Source: Marinobacterium_D sp050908845
GTDB taxonomy: Bacteria; Pseudomonadota; Gammaproteobacteria; Pseudomonadales; Balneatricaceae
NCBI RefSeq assembly: GCF_050908845.1
Contig: NZ_CP194171.1
Coordinates: forward strand, 3,906,001 to 3,970,000
Length of the DNA: 64,000 nt
Direction: 5' to 3'
The notes beneath the pieces are model-generated. The model was given only the letters and a program-made list of their open reading frames with translations, was not told the origin of the DNA and ran no database searches. Positions 24,970 to 33,526 of the stretch are shown piece after piece; position 1 is the first letter of the stretch; the number at the start of each line of letters is the position of its first letter. Both the position numbers and the translations under genes were made by a program.

Positions 24970-26793
24970 ATGACGAATAGAACTAGACTGCCTCTTTGCA
25001 TCCTGCTGATCTCTCTGTTATCCGCATGTGCGGCGCCGATGAGCACTACCCGCACGATCAGCCAGGGCAACGACGCTGAACAGCTGATTGCCCGCGCGGA
25101 GAGCGCGCCGCCCATCGAGGCCGCCGAGCTTAAGCTGCGCGCTGCCGAGATGCTGATGCGCCAGCAGCAGACAGAGCAGGCAGTCGCGCTGCTCGACAGC
25201 ATCGACACCCGGAATCTGCCGCCCAGCCTCGCATTCGATATCACCCGCTTGCGGGTCAACCAGGCGCTGGAAGCTGATGACGCCTCACGGGCGCTCAGCC
25301 TGCTGGACACCCGCGCCCTGCCCAGCCTTTCTCAACCCCAGCAAACGGAGCTGGGTGAACTCCGGGCCGAAGCCTACAGCCAGCAGTCGCAGCCGCTTTC
25401 TGCAGCGCTGGAGCTGATCGCGATCGCCAACTTCCCCCAGAGCCCCGAGCAGAAACAGGCGATGCACGATCGCATCTGGTCTCTGCTACAGCAGGCCCCC
25501 TCCACAGAGCTGCAACAGGCCGCCCGCGCAAGGGACAACGGTTATTACGAACAGGGCTGGCTGGAACTAGCGCTTGCGTCTCGCGATACCCGAAACCTGA
25601 CCGAGAGCAACGATGCCCTGAGCCAGTGGCGCACACTGTGGGAAGATCACCCCGCCTTCGCATTACCGCCGATGGATCTGGCAACTCCGCAGATCGCCCC
25701 GCTGCATGCAGGCCGAATCGGCCTCCTTCTCCCGCTGAGCGGACCTCTGGCCGAACCGGCTCGTGCCATCAGCGAGGGTTTCTACAGCGCCATGATGACG
25801 TCGCAGCAACCGAACAGCGCACCGGACGTGGTGACGATCGACAGCACCCGAATCTCCACACCAGCACAACTAGCCTCTCTGGCTCAGCAGCAGCGCCTTG
25901 AACTGATTATCGGACCGCTGTCGCGGGACTATGTGATGCAGCTGAGCCAGATTCAAAACTTTCCGCTGCCGATCCTGGCTCTGAATAAGGCGACACCGGG
26001 CTCGGCGCTTTACCAGCTGGAGCTCTCTTCAGATCAGGAAGCGCGACTCGTCGCCGAGCGCGCCTGGCAGGATGGGCACCGCCGCGTCGCCCTGATCGTC
26101 CCCGATGCCGACTGGGGTAAGCACCTGGCCTCTTCGCTCACAGACAGCTTTACCTCACTGGGCGGCCAGGTCGTGGAGACGCTTGCCTACCAGAGCGGAC
26201 AGGATTTCTCCTCACAGATAAGCCAGCTCCTGCTCACCGACCGCAGTGCGGCCCGTGCCCGCGAGGTGCGACGTATCATCGGCCAGAGTATCGATTTCAA
26301 CGAGCGCCCCCGCGATGACATCGATGCCATACTGCTCACGGCACTGCCGCAGGATGCCCGCCAGATCAAACCGATGCTGGCATTCCACTTCGCCGGCGAC
26401 ATCCCGGTCTATGCCACCTCCCATATTTACGAAGGCACCCCGGACCCGATGCGGGATGTGGACCTGAATGGCATTCAGTTCCTGGACCTCCCCTGGGTAC
26501 TCAACCCACCGAGCGAGGCCCACCTGGCTCTGAACCAGACCCGCCAGGACACAGACAGCCGCTTTGGCAGACTCTATGCGTTGGGGATCGACGCTTACCG
26601 GGTGTTCCCCTACCTGTACAGCCTCAGCCAGAGCCCCGGCGCCTACATCGAAGGGGAAACCGGCCAGCTCAGCCTGGACAACCAGCGCCAGGTCAAACGC
26701 GCGCTGCCCTGGGCTGTCTTTAGCGATGGTGTACCCAGGGTACAGCCCGCGAAGACCTTAGAGTCAACGCAGCAAAACCTGCCCATGAACTGA
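24970..26793 (+). CDS. lpoA: LpoA, outer-membrane lipoprotein activator of PBP1A
   Basis: Reaches through the periplasm to activate the bifunctional peptidoglycan synthase PBP1A. 607 residues from the ATG at 24970. Signal peptide with lipobox LLSAC gives mature lipid-Cys at about residue 20. The N-terminal half is helical with TPR-like repeats rich in Gln and Ala (residues about 30-240); the C-terminal half from GRIGLLLPLSGPLAEPARAI is a periplasmic binding protein-like (LppC) domain. First gene of lpoA-yraN-diaA-dolP, the same order as in E. coli. Gap of 14 bases to the next gene. Confidence 0.95.
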   Translation: MTNRTRLPLCILLISLLSACAAPMSTTRTISQGNDAEQLIARAESAPPIEAAELKLRAAEMLMRQQQTEQAVALLDSIDTRNLPPSLAFDITRLRVNQALEADDASRALSLLDTRALPSLSQPQQTELGELRAEAYSQQSQPLSAALELIAIANFPQSPEQKQAMHDRIWSLLQQAPSTELQQAARARDNGYYEQGWLELALASRDTRNLTESNDALSQWRTLWEDHPAFALPPMDLATPQIAPLHAGRIGLLLPLSGPLAEPARAISEGFYSAMMTSQQPNSAPDVVTIDSTRISTPAQLASLAQQQRLELIIGPLSRDYVMQLSQIQNFPLPILALNKATPGSALYQLELSSDQEARLVAERAWQDGHRRVALIVPDADWGKHLASSLTDSFTSLGGQVVETLAYQSGQDFSSQISQLLLTDRSAARAREVRRIIGQSIDFNERPRDDIDAILLTALPQDARQIKPMLAFHFAGDIPVYATSHIYEGTPDPMRDVDLNGIQFLDLPWVLNPPSEAHLALNQTRQDTDSRFGRLYALGIDAYRVFPYLYSLSQSPGAYIEGETGQLSLDNQRQVKRALPWAVFSDGVPRVQPAKTLESTQQNLPMN

Positions 26794-26807
26794 TACAAGG
26801 AGATGCG

Positions 26808-27167
26808 ATGGACCGCAGAGCCAAAGGCAAGGAAGCCGAGCAGGCCGCAGAACAGTTTCTTAAAGCGCAAGGACTGAGGCCGCTGTTAAGAAACGCCAAC
26901 TGCCGGCTAGGAGAGATCGACCTGGTAATGCAGGATGCAGACACCATCGTTTTCATCGAGGTTCGCCAGCGCACCCATAGCCAGTTCGGCGGCGCTGCCC
27001 AGTCCGTGGACAGCATCAAGCAGCGCAAACTGATCCAGACCGCGCAGCTACTACTACAACGACATCCCGACTGGAGCACCCGCCCCTGTCGATTCGATGT
27101 TATCGCGTTCGAATGCGGTTCGGCTCAACACCTGCCCTTGTGGTATAAAGACGCCTTCCGCCCATGA
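26808..27167 (+). CDS. yraN: YraN, UPF0102 family nuclease-fold protein
   Basis: 119 residues, full length for UPF0102. The family core is visible: KGKEAEQAAEQFLKAQG, then LRNANCRLGEIDLVMQDADT and VFIEVRQRTHSQFGGA. The E-I-D and E-V-x-Q/K residues fit a Holliday-junction-resolvase-like fold, and a nuclease role has been proposed for the family but is not established. The ribosome site AAGGAG is 6 bases upstream of the ATG. Between lpoA and diaA. Confidence 0.9.
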   Translation: MDRRAKGKEAEQAAEQFLKAQGLRPLLRNANCRLGEIDLVMQDADTIVFIEVRQRTHSQFGGAAQSVDSIKQRKLIQTAQLLLQRHPDWSTRPCRFDVIAFECGSAQHLPLWYKDAFRP

Positions 27168-27186
27168 CTACCGGATACAAGAGCGA

Positions 27187-27774
27187 ATGGAACTAGAAGA
27201 CCGCATCGTCAGCCAGTTTCACAACTCGATGGAAATCAATGCACAAACCATCGAGCACTACACACCGCTGATCGCGGAAGCCAGTGAACTTCTCCTGCAC
27301 TGCCTGGTCAACGAGAGCAAGATTCTCTGCGTCGGTAACGGCGGTGCAGGCGCGCTGGCTCAGCACTTCTCGTCACTGCTGCTGAGTCGTTTCAGGCATG
27401 AGCGCCCGGGCCTGCCCGCACTGTCTCTGAACGCCGATAGCGCCGTAATGAGTGCAATCACCGAGGACAGCAGTTTTGCCGAGGTTTACGCCAAGCAGAT
27501 TCGAGCCATCGGCCAGCCGGGCGACATCCTGCTGGCAATCTCACCTGACGGGCGCGGCACAAGTATGGTCCAGGCGATACAGGCCGCTCACGACCGGGAG
27601 ATGCTGGTTATCGCCCTGACAGGGGGCGACGGCGGCAACATGACTGCACTGCTGGCGCGCGATGAGATCGAAATCTGCGTACCGAGCGACGACGAATCGC
27701 TGGTTTACCACACACAATTACTCGTTTTGCACTGCCTGTGTGATCTGATCGATCACCAGCTATTTGGAGCCTGA
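27187..27774 (+). CDS. diaA: DiaA, DnaA initiator-associating SIS-domain protein
   Basis: 195 residues, one SIS domain (GNGGAGALAQHFSSLL; ISPDGRGTSMVQAI; ALTGGDGGNMTALL). In E. coli DiaA forms a tetramer that binds DnaA and promotes timely initiation. The close paralogue GmhA (phosphoheptose isomerase) is the alternative; position between yraN and dolP and the weak match to GmhA active-site residues favour DiaA. The ATG at 27187 was chosen over an upstream in-frame codon inside yraN. Confidence 0.88.
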   Translation: MELEDRIVSQFHNSMEINAQTIEHYTPLIAEASELLLHCLVNESKILCVGNGGAGALAQHFSSLLLSRFRHERPGLPALSLNADSAVMSAITEDSSFAEVYAKQIRAIGQPGDILLAISPDGRGTSMVQAIQAAHDREMLVIALTGGDGGNMTALLARDEIEICVPSDDESLVYHTQLLVLHCLCDLIDHQLFGA

Positions 27775-27776
27775 CT

Positions 27777-28352
27777 ATGAAACGATCCGCGGTAGTTCTT
27801 TCGCTTCTACTGGGCACAGCATTTCTCAACGGCTGCTCATCGATTGTGAGCGCCACGCGGGAGGGCCCGATCGATGAGGAACCCGGCAGCCGCACCTTTG
27901 GCAACTATATCGAAGACGAAATGATTGAGACCAAAACCCTGGTCAACATCAGCAAGGGCTCGGCCAAGCTCGGCCAATCCCACGTCAATGTCACCAGCTT
28001 CAACGGCCAGGTTCTGTTGAGCGGGCAGGTACCCGACGCAAATATCAAGCGGGAAGCGGAAACGATCACCGCCCAGGTTCGTGAGGTGGGTAAAATTCAC
28101 AATGAGCTTGAGATAGCAGGCCCCACATCGGGCATCGTGCGCACCAACGATGTTTACCTGACCAGTCGGGTCAAGCTTCAGCTGCTGGCCGACAAGAACG
28201 TACCGGGAAGCCGCGTCAAGGTTGTCACCGAGAACAGCACGGTCTACCTGATGGGACTGGTTTCAAGAAATGAAGCGGACACCACGGTCGCTGTCGTACG
28301 CAGCGTGCCGGGTGTCCGCAAAATCGTGAAGGTGTTCGAATATATCGATTGA
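27777..28352 (+). CDS. dolP: DolP (YraP), dual BON-domain outer-membrane lipoprotein
   Basis: 191 residues. Lipoprotein signal with lipobox LNGC (Cys20). Two BON domains follow, the first around residues 50-115 (VNVTSFNGQVLLSGQVPD) and the second around 125-190 (VKVVTENSTVYLMGLVSRNEAD). In E. coli it binds anionic phospholipid, supports outer-membrane integrity and localises at division sites. Two bases after diaA; converges on sspB with only 7 bases between stops. Confidence 0.93.
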   Translation: MKRSAVVLSLLLGTAFLNGCSSIVSATREGPIDEEPGSRTFGNYIEDEMIETKTLVNISKGSAKLGQSHVNVTSFNGQVLLSGQVPDANIKREAETITAQVREVGKIHNELEIAGPTSGIVRTNDVYLTSRVKLQLLADKNVPGSRVKVVTENSTVYLMGLVSRNEADTTVAVVRSVPGVRKIVKVFEYID

Positions 28353-28359
28353 TACGGCG

Positions 28360-28776
28360 TTACTTCACAACACGAAGTGACGGACGACCGCCGCCCGGAC
28401 CCGGTTCGGGCGGCTCTGGATCAGGTTCGGTCTCATGACCGACCTCCAGCTCCGCAGCACCCGGCTCCATGCCGAAGCCCATCCCCATACCATTCTCACG
28501 CGCATAGATAGCCAGCACAGCGGCTACCGGCACGAACACATCCATCGGGACGCCGCCAAAGCGGGCGTTAAAACTGACGCCTGTGTTATCCATCAACAGG
28601 TTGCGTACTGCGCCCGGGGCGATATTCAACGTAATCTGACCGTCCTGGACAAAGTCCTGGGGTACCGCCACACCGGCAACACCGGCATCGACCACCAGAT
28701 GCGGCGTCAGATCATTGTCGTTAAGCCACTCGAACAGCCCTCTCAGCAAGTAGGGGCGACTTGGCGTAACGGACAT
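28360..28776 (-). CDS. sspB: SspB, ClpXP specificity-enhancing adaptor
   Basis: Delivers ssrA-tagged proteins to ClpXP. 138 residues: a folded N-terminal substrate-binding domain (RPYLLRGLFEWLNDNDLTPH; LVVDAGVAGVAVPQDF; NARFGGVP), an acidic linker, and the C-terminal ClpX-binding tail GRPSLRVVK, which keeps the LRVVK pattern. A strong site (TAAGGAGGT) precedes the ATG. Downstream of sspA in the same direction, but a 13-bp terminator hairpin lies between them. Confidence 0.95.
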   Translation of the reverse strand: MSVTPSRPYLLRGLFEWLNDNDLTPHLVVDAGVAGVAVPQDFVQDGQITLNIAPGAVRNLLMDNTGVSFNARFGGVPMDVFVPVAAVLAIYARENGMGMGFGMEPGAAELEVGHETEPDPEPPEPGPGGGRPSLRVVK

Positions 28777-28799
28777 CAGTTACCTCCTTAACATGACAA

Positions 28800-28832
28800 A
28801 AAAGGGATGAAGTGTTCAGCTTCATCCCTTTT
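28800..28832. terminator. Strong hairpin between sspA and sspB
   Basis: A 13-bp perfect stem AAAAGGGATGAAG / CTTCATCCCTTTT with a 7-base loop. The minus-strand side ends in TTTTTT, so it would end most sspA transcripts, leaving sspB to read-through or an unseen promoter. It begins 24 bases upstream of the sspB ATG. Confidence 0.85.
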
Positions 28833-28854
28833 GCATCGAATCGAGATCTCGCTA

Positions 28855-29487
28855 TCAGTCGCGCATTTCCCGTTCAGCATCAGACAGACTTGCCTGGAAA
28901 GATTCGCGCTCAAAGAGGCGCTCCATGTAGCCGATCAACGGCTTGCACTGCGCTTCAGGGAGCTCGATACCCATCACCGGCAAACGCCACAGCAGCGGCG
29001 CGATACAGCAATCCACCAGACTGAATTCGTCGCTCATGAAGAACGGCTTCTCAGCAAAGATCGGCGACACCGCAACCAGGCCGTCACGCAGCTCTTTGCG
29101 TGCCTTTTCGACCTGGGCGTCCGATGCGTTACCGGACAGAATCAGATCAGCCGGCGCACACCAGTCCTTCTGAATGCGATGAACAAAGAGACGACTCTCG
29201 GCGCGCGCAACAGGATACACCGGCAGTAGCGGCGGGTGCGGGAAGCGCTCGTCGAGATACTCCATCATCACATTCGGCTCATAGAGCACCAGTTCGCGGT
29301 CTAGCAGAGTCGGCAAACTGTTGTACGGATTAAGTGCCGCGACATCCTCCGGCAGATCGCTCTCCTTGCAGTCGACGATATCAACCGCCACGCCCTTTTC
29401 GGCCAGAACAATACGCACACGGTGGCTGTAATGATCATCGCCATTCGAGTAAAAGGTCATGGAAGAACGCTTAGCCACTACGCCCAT
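28855..29487 (-). CDS. sspA: SspA, stringent starvation protein A
   Basis: RNA polymerase-associated GST-fold protein lacking glutathione transferase activity in known members. 210 residues. N-terminal thioredoxin-like part (MTFYSNGDDHYSHRVRIVL, then LNPYNSLPTLLDRELVLYEPN) and helical C-terminal domain with the family FAEKPFFMSDEFSLVDCC. The start MGVVAKRSS aligns with the E. coli protein. Follows petABC after a terminator. Confidence 0.96.
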   Translation of the reverse strand: MGVVAKRSSMTFYSNGDDHYSHRVRIVLAEKGVAVDIVDCKESDLPEDVAALNPYNSLPTLLDRELVLYEPNVMMEYLDERFPHPPLLPVYPVARAESRLFVHRIQKDWCAPADLILSGNASDAQVEKARKELRDGLVAVSPIFAEKPFFMSDEFSLVDCCIAPLLWRLPVMGIELPEAQCKPLIGYMERLFERESFQASLSDAEREMRD

Positions 29488-29520
29488 CTACTATATCCCC
29501 ATAAAAATAAGTCGGATGCT

Positions 29521-29557
29521 AAAACAAAAAATCTACGCGACCCGAAGAGCCGCGTAG
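29521..29557 (-). terminator. Intrinsic terminator after petABC
   Basis: On the minus strand the stem CTACGCG / CGCGTAG encloses a GC-rich inner part with a TTCG loop and is followed by a T-rich run (positions 29521-29532). It ends the petABC transcript 28 bases after the petC stop. Confidence 0.85.
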
Positions 29558-29584
29558 TTTTTATGGTCACTAACAGCCGAGTGT

Positions 29585-30358
29585 TTAGTGAACGTCTTTC
29601 CAGTACTCTTTCTTCAGAGCAAAAGCGAACACGAAGAGGATCGCCAGGAAGATCAGTACATAAGTACCAATCTTACCAGATACCATCTTCGACGGCTCAG
29701 CCATGTAAGCCATGAAGTTGACCAGGTCGTAGACGTAACGGTCGAACTCTTCTTCGCTCATTGAACCGGTTTCCGGCTCAACCGACATGCAGCCACCGAT
29801 ACGGTCACCGGTCAGCGGGTCCACTTTCTCATGGCCACCGGCATGCATCTCTTCCGGAGTACAGTGGTTGATAACCGTACCCTGCAGGTGTTCCAGCACG
29901 TTCGGCATACCCACATCCGGGAATACCGTGTTGTTCACACCCCAGGGACGCGCCTCATCCTTGTAGAAGCTGCGCAGGTAGGTGTAAACCCAGTCCGGAC
30001 CACGCAGACGCGCTTCCAGAGTCAGATCCGGCGGAGGATTACCAAACCAGTTCTGAGCATCTTCCTTCGGCATCGCAATGGTCATCTGATCGCCGACTTT
30101 CTTTTCAGAGTCAAAGATCAGGTTTTCCACAACCAGGTCGTTCGGCATTTCCAGATCAGTCGCCGCGCGTTCGAAACGCTGATACTGAGCTGAGTGACAA
30201 CCCATGCAGTTGTTGACGAAGTTGGCCATACCGCGCTGCAGCGAAGCCTTGTTGGTCAGATCGACATTCATCTCATCCAGCGGCACTCCGGCGCCGCCGG
30301 CAGCGCTGGCCGTAACCGGGGCCAGCACCATCATCAGAGCAATAAGATACTTTTTCAT
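29585..30358 (-). CDS. petC: Cytochrome c1 subunit of the bc1 complex
   Basis: Periplasmic haem subunit passing electrons from the Rieske centre to cytochrome c. 257 residues: signal peptide 1-20, haem c site Cys51-x-x-Cys54-His55 (CMGCH), later Met axial-ligand region, and a C-terminal membrane anchor (IGTYVLIFLAILFVFAFAL). The start overlaps the petB stop by one base. Last gene of petABC. Confidence 0.97.
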   Translation of the reverse strand: MKKYLIALMMVLAPVTASAAGGAGVPLDEMNVDLTNKASLQRGMANFVNNCMGCHSAQYQRFERAATDLEMPNDLVVENLIFDSEKKVGDQMTIAMPKEDAQNWFGNPPPDLTLEARLRGPDWVYTYLRSFYKDEARPWGVNNTVFPDVGMPNVLEHLQGTVINHCTPEEMHAGGHEKVDPLTGDRIGGCMSVEPETGSMSEEEFDRYVYDLVNFMAYMAEPSKMVSGKIGTYVLIFLAILFVFAFALKKEYWKDVH

Positions 30359-31614
30359 TATCCTGTAACCCTTTCCGGAACCGGTTTAGTCTTTTCCATC
30401 CGTGTATAGAACGGCATCAGGAGGAAGAACGCGAAGTACAGTACGGTAGTAATCTGAGACACAAGGGTGCGTCCCGGCGTAGAAGGCAGCGCGCCCAGCA
30501 CACCCAGGATCACGAAGCTGACGGCGAAGATAAGCAGCCACAGCTTGCTGAGCATCCCTTTGTAACGGATGGACTTAACCGGGCTGCGATCCAGCCAGGG
30601 CAGTACGAACAGGATTGCGATAGCAGCACCCATTACGACAACACCCCAGAACTTCGCATCTACACCGAACAGCGGGTAGGTCACCGCACGCAGCATCGCG
30701 TAGAACGGCGTGAAGTACCAGACCGGAGCGATATGGTCAGGCGTCTTCAGCGGGTTAGCCGGCTCGAAGTTCGGTTTCTCGAGGAAGTAGCCACCCCCTT
30801 CAGGGAACCAGAACACAACGATACAGAACACGAACAGGAAGACGACGACACCGACGATATCTTTGACGGTGTAGTACGGGTGGAACGGAATGCCGTCCAG
30901 CGGCTTGCCGTTTGCGTCTTTCTTGTCCTTGATCTCAACGCCATCCGGGTTGTTGGAACCCACTTCGTGCAGGGCGATGATGTGCAGTACAACCAGCGCC
31001 AGAATGACGATCGGCAGTGCAATCACGTGCAGTGCAAAGAAGCGGTTCAGGGTAATGCCGGAAATCAGGTAGTCACCACGGATCCACTGCTGCAGATCCG
31101 GACCGATCACCGGAATCGCACCGAACAGGGAAACGATAACCTGGGCACCCCAGTAAGACATCTGACCCCAGGGCAGCAGGTAGCCCATGAAGGCCTCTGC
31201 CATCAGCGCCAGGTAGATGGTCATACCGAAGATCCACACCAGCTCGCGTGGTTTACGGTAGGAGCCGTAAAGCATGCCGCGGAACATGTGCAGGTAGACG
31301 ACAACGAAGAATGCCGATGCGCCGGTGGAGTGCAGGTAACGCAGTAACCAGCCATATTCCACATCACGCATGATGTATTCGACAGACGCGAACGCGCCTT
31401 CGGCGCTGGGGTTGTAGCTCATGGTCAGCCAGATACCGGTGAGGATCTGGTTAACGAGTACGAGCAGCGCCAGCGAACCGAAGAAATACCAGAAGTTGAA
31501 GTTCTTCGGTGCGTAATATTTGGAGAGATGATCTTCCCACATGGCCGTGGCCGGGAAGCGGTCGTCGATCCAGCCCATCAGGCCGGGATTTCCTTTGTTG
31601 CGAGAACCAGCCAT
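30358..31614 (-). CDS. petB: Cytochrome b subunit of the bc1 complex
   Basis: Membrane subunit with two b haems and the quinol-oxidising and quinone-reducing sites. 418 residues with eight membrane segments. Haem ligand pairs are visible as HSTGASAFFVVVYLH and HVIALPIVILALVVLH. The Qo motif PEGGGY (usually PEWY) region is in FWFPEGGGYFLEKPNF, and WGQMSYWGAQVIVSLFGAIP is conserved. One-base overlaps with petA and petC indicate coupling. Confidence 0.97.
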   Translation of the reverse strand: MAGSRNKGNPGLMGWIDDRFPATAMWEDHLSKYYAPKNFNFWYFFGSLALLVLVNQILTGIWLTMSYNPSAEGAFASVEYIMRDVEYGWLLRYLHSTGASAFFVVVYLHMFRGMLYGSYRKPRELVWIFGMTIYLALMAEAFMGYLLPWGQMSYWGAQVIVSLFGAIPVIGPDLQQWIRGDYLISGITLNRFFALHVIALPIVILALVVLHIIALHEVGSNNPDGVEIKDKKDANGKPLDGIPFHPYYTVKDIVGVVVFLFVFCIVVFWFPEGGGYFLEKPNFEPANPLKTPDHIAPVWYFTPFYAMLRAVTYPLFGVDAKFWGVVVMGAAIAILFVLPWLDRSPVKSIRYKGMLSKLWLLIFAVSFVILGVLGALPSTPGRTLVSQITTVLYFAFFLLMPFYTRMEKTKPVPERVTG

Positions 31615-32210
31615 TATCCTGCCTCCTGATCGACACCAACAACGAGCGTGTTATCGTCTTCGTACATGTGCGGCGGAATCACCAGATTGGTTGGCGCAGG
31701 CACACCTTTGAAGACACGTCCGGAAAGGTCAAACTTGGAACCGTGACAGGGGCAGAAGAAGCCGCCCAGCCATTCAGGACCCAGATCTTCCGGCGCCACT
31801 TCCGGGCGGTAGGTCGGAGAACAACCCAGATGAGTGCAGATACCCACCATTACCGCGATTTCCGGGCGAATCGCACGGGCCGGGGTATTCGGGATATAAT
31901 CAGGCTGCTGCGGCTTTTCGGAGGTCGGGTCCGCGAGACGGTCGTTCATCTTTTCCAGATTTGCCAGTGCATCCGGTCCGCGACGAACAACCCACACAGG
32001 CTTACCGCGCCACTCTACAATCATCTGCTGACCCGGTTCCAGCTTGCTGATATCCGCCTTTGCAGGTGCACCTGCGGCTTTCGCCTTGGCACTCGGATTC
32101 CAGGAAGCCACGAACGGGACAGCAGCTCCAACGGCACCCACTGCCCCTACGGCAGAGGTAGCTCCAATCAGGAGCCGGCGCCGACCTTTGTTCACGCCGT
32201 CATTGCTCAT
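31614..32210 (-). CDS. petA: Rieske iron-sulfur subunit of the bc1 complex
   Basis: Carries the 2Fe-2S cluster that takes electrons from quinol. 198 residues from the ATG at 32210, 9 bases after GGGGAG; an ATG three codons upstream sits too close to that site. The N-terminus has a Tat-type signal (KGRRRLLIG) and a membrane helix; cluster ligands are in CTHLGC and CPCHGSKFD. First gene of petABC. Confidence 0.96.
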   Translation of the reverse strand: MSNDGVNKGRRRLLIGATSAVGAVGAVGAAVPFVASWNPSAKAKAAGAPAKADISKLEPGQQMIVEWRGKPVWVVRRGPDALANLEKMNDRLADPTSEKPQQPDYIPNTPARAIRPEIAVMVGICTHLGCSPTYRPEVAPEDLGPEWLGGFFCPCHGSKFDLSGRVFKGVPAPTNLVIPPHMYEDDNTLVVGVDQEAG

Positions 32211-32417
32211 TAACTTCATCTCCCCTCAATCGACGAACCAGCTTTGCACACACACAAAAGAATGGCCGCCCTTTCAGTCATGAAAACCACGAAATCTGGA
32301 TTTTTCAAATGGCGCAAATGGTAATTAAATTACCCTATAGATACAAGGTAAAAAGGCCGCGTACGACCAAATATCAACTGTTTACTGACCTGCAGCAGAG
32401 CGCCGATAACAAAACGC

Positions 32418-32452
32418 AAAAAGCCCGCAACCATAGATGGCGCGGGCTTTTT
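32418..32452. terminator. Terminator after rpsI (bidirectional)
   Basis: Stem AAAAAGCCCGC / GCGGGCTTTTT with an inner CCAT / ATGG pair. On the minus strand it ends the rplM-rpsI transcript 43 bases after the rpsI stop; the A/T symmetry allows use on the other strand too. Confidence 0.9.
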
Positions 32453-32495
32453 TTCGTGTTTCCAGCAGGTTGCGGCACCAGGCCGCAGCCGGAAA

Positions 32496-32888
32496 TTAAC
32501 GCTTGGAGAACTGAGGACGCTTACGCGCTTTGCGCAGACCGACCTTCTTACGCTCGACAGCACGAGCGTCACGGGTAACGTAACCCGCCTGACGCAGAGA
32601 GGAGCGCAGAGTTTCGTCGTATTCCATCAGCGCACGGGTGATACCGTGACGGATAGCACCAGCCTGGCCATTACCACCACCACCAGCGACAGTGATGTAA
32701 ACGTCAAACTTCTCTGCAGTTTCAGTCAGCTCCAGCGGCTGCATGACGATCATGCGCGCGGTTTCGCGGCCGAAGTACTGCTCCAGAGTGCGCTGATTGA
32801 TAGTGATTTTGCCTGTACCCGGACGCAGGAAGACGCGTGCGGTGGACGTTTTGCGACGGCCAGTGCCGTAGTACTGAGTAGTAGCCAT
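32496..32888 (-). CDS. rpsI: 30S ribosomal protein S9
   Basis: 130 residues, full length. The family pattern YYGTGRRKTSTARVFL at the N-terminus and the basic C-terminal tail GLRKARKRPQFSKR, which reaches the P-site tRNA, are intact. 14 bases after rplM; the pair is a conserved operon. Confidence 0.99.
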   Translation of the reverse strand: MATTQYYGTGRRKTSTARVFLRPGTGKITINQRTLEQYFGRETARMIVMQPLELTETAEKFDVYITVAGGGGNGQAGAIRHGITRALMEYDETLRSSLRQAGYVTRDARAVERKKVGLRKARKRPQFSKR

Positions 32889-32902
32889 TATTCGCCTTCC
32901 CC

Positions 32903-33334
32903 TTAGATGTTCAGTTCTTTCGGCTGCTGTGCCTGATGCGGATGCTCAGCACCAGCGTACACTTTCAGCTTGGTGTACATGGAACGACCCAGCGGGCCCT
33001 TCGGCAGCATACCTTTAACGGCCAGCTCGACAGTACGCTCAGGGAAGGTTTCAACCATCTTGTTGAAGTTGGCTTCCTTCAGACCACCCGGGAAACCGGA
33101 GTGACGGTAGTACATTTTGGCGTTGCGCTTATTACCGGTAACGTTAACCTTCTCGGCGTTAACTACAACGATGTAGTCGCCGGTATCAACGTGCGGAGTG
33201 TATTCCGGCTTATGCTTGCCACGCAGACGACGTGCGATTTCAGTCGCCAGACGACCCAGGGTTTTGCCCTCGGCGTCAACAACATACCAGTCGCGTTTTA
33301 CTTCGGCTGGCTTAGCGCTAACAGTTGTGCTCAT
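32903..33334 (-). CDS. rplM: 50S ribosomal protein L13
   Basis: 143 residues. Conserved WYVVDAEGKTLGRLATEIA, the central KMYYRHSGFPGGLKE and GMLPKGPLGRSMYTKLKVY. In E. coli L13 feeds back on its own mRNA leader; a leader of about 130 bases lies upstream here. Confidence 0.99.
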   Translation of the reverse strand: MSTTVSAKPAEVKRDWYVVDAEGKTLGRLATEIARRLRGKHKPEYTPHVDTGDYIVVVNAEKVNVTGNKRNAKMYYRHSGFPGGLKEANFNKMVETFPERTVELAVKGMLPKGPLGRSMYTKLKVYAGAEHPHQAQQPKELNI

Positions 33335-33472
33335 TGATCTAGTACCTTGAACCTTTAAGTCTCGAACCCGAAAAAAATCCGGCTTCCGACTTACCTTATA
33401 GTTATTGGTTGCCAGTCACACAGGGCGGCCTGACAACGTACACTATCCCCTACCCCTTGCAGAGGAGCGCGA

Positions 33473-33478
33473 ATTATA
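33473..33478 (-). promoter_or_regulatory. -10 element upstream of rplM
   Basis: A consensus TATAAT on the minus strand, with only a poor -35 (TGGATT) at 17 bp. It would give a leader of about 130 bases to rplM. A T-run hairpin-like segment (CCGGATTTTTTTCGG) occurs in that leader. Assignment is tentative. Confidence 0.45.
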
Positions 33479-33526
33479 GACAAGTCAAAACATGAAATCC
33501 AGAACCGAATACACCCGATCAAGCAA

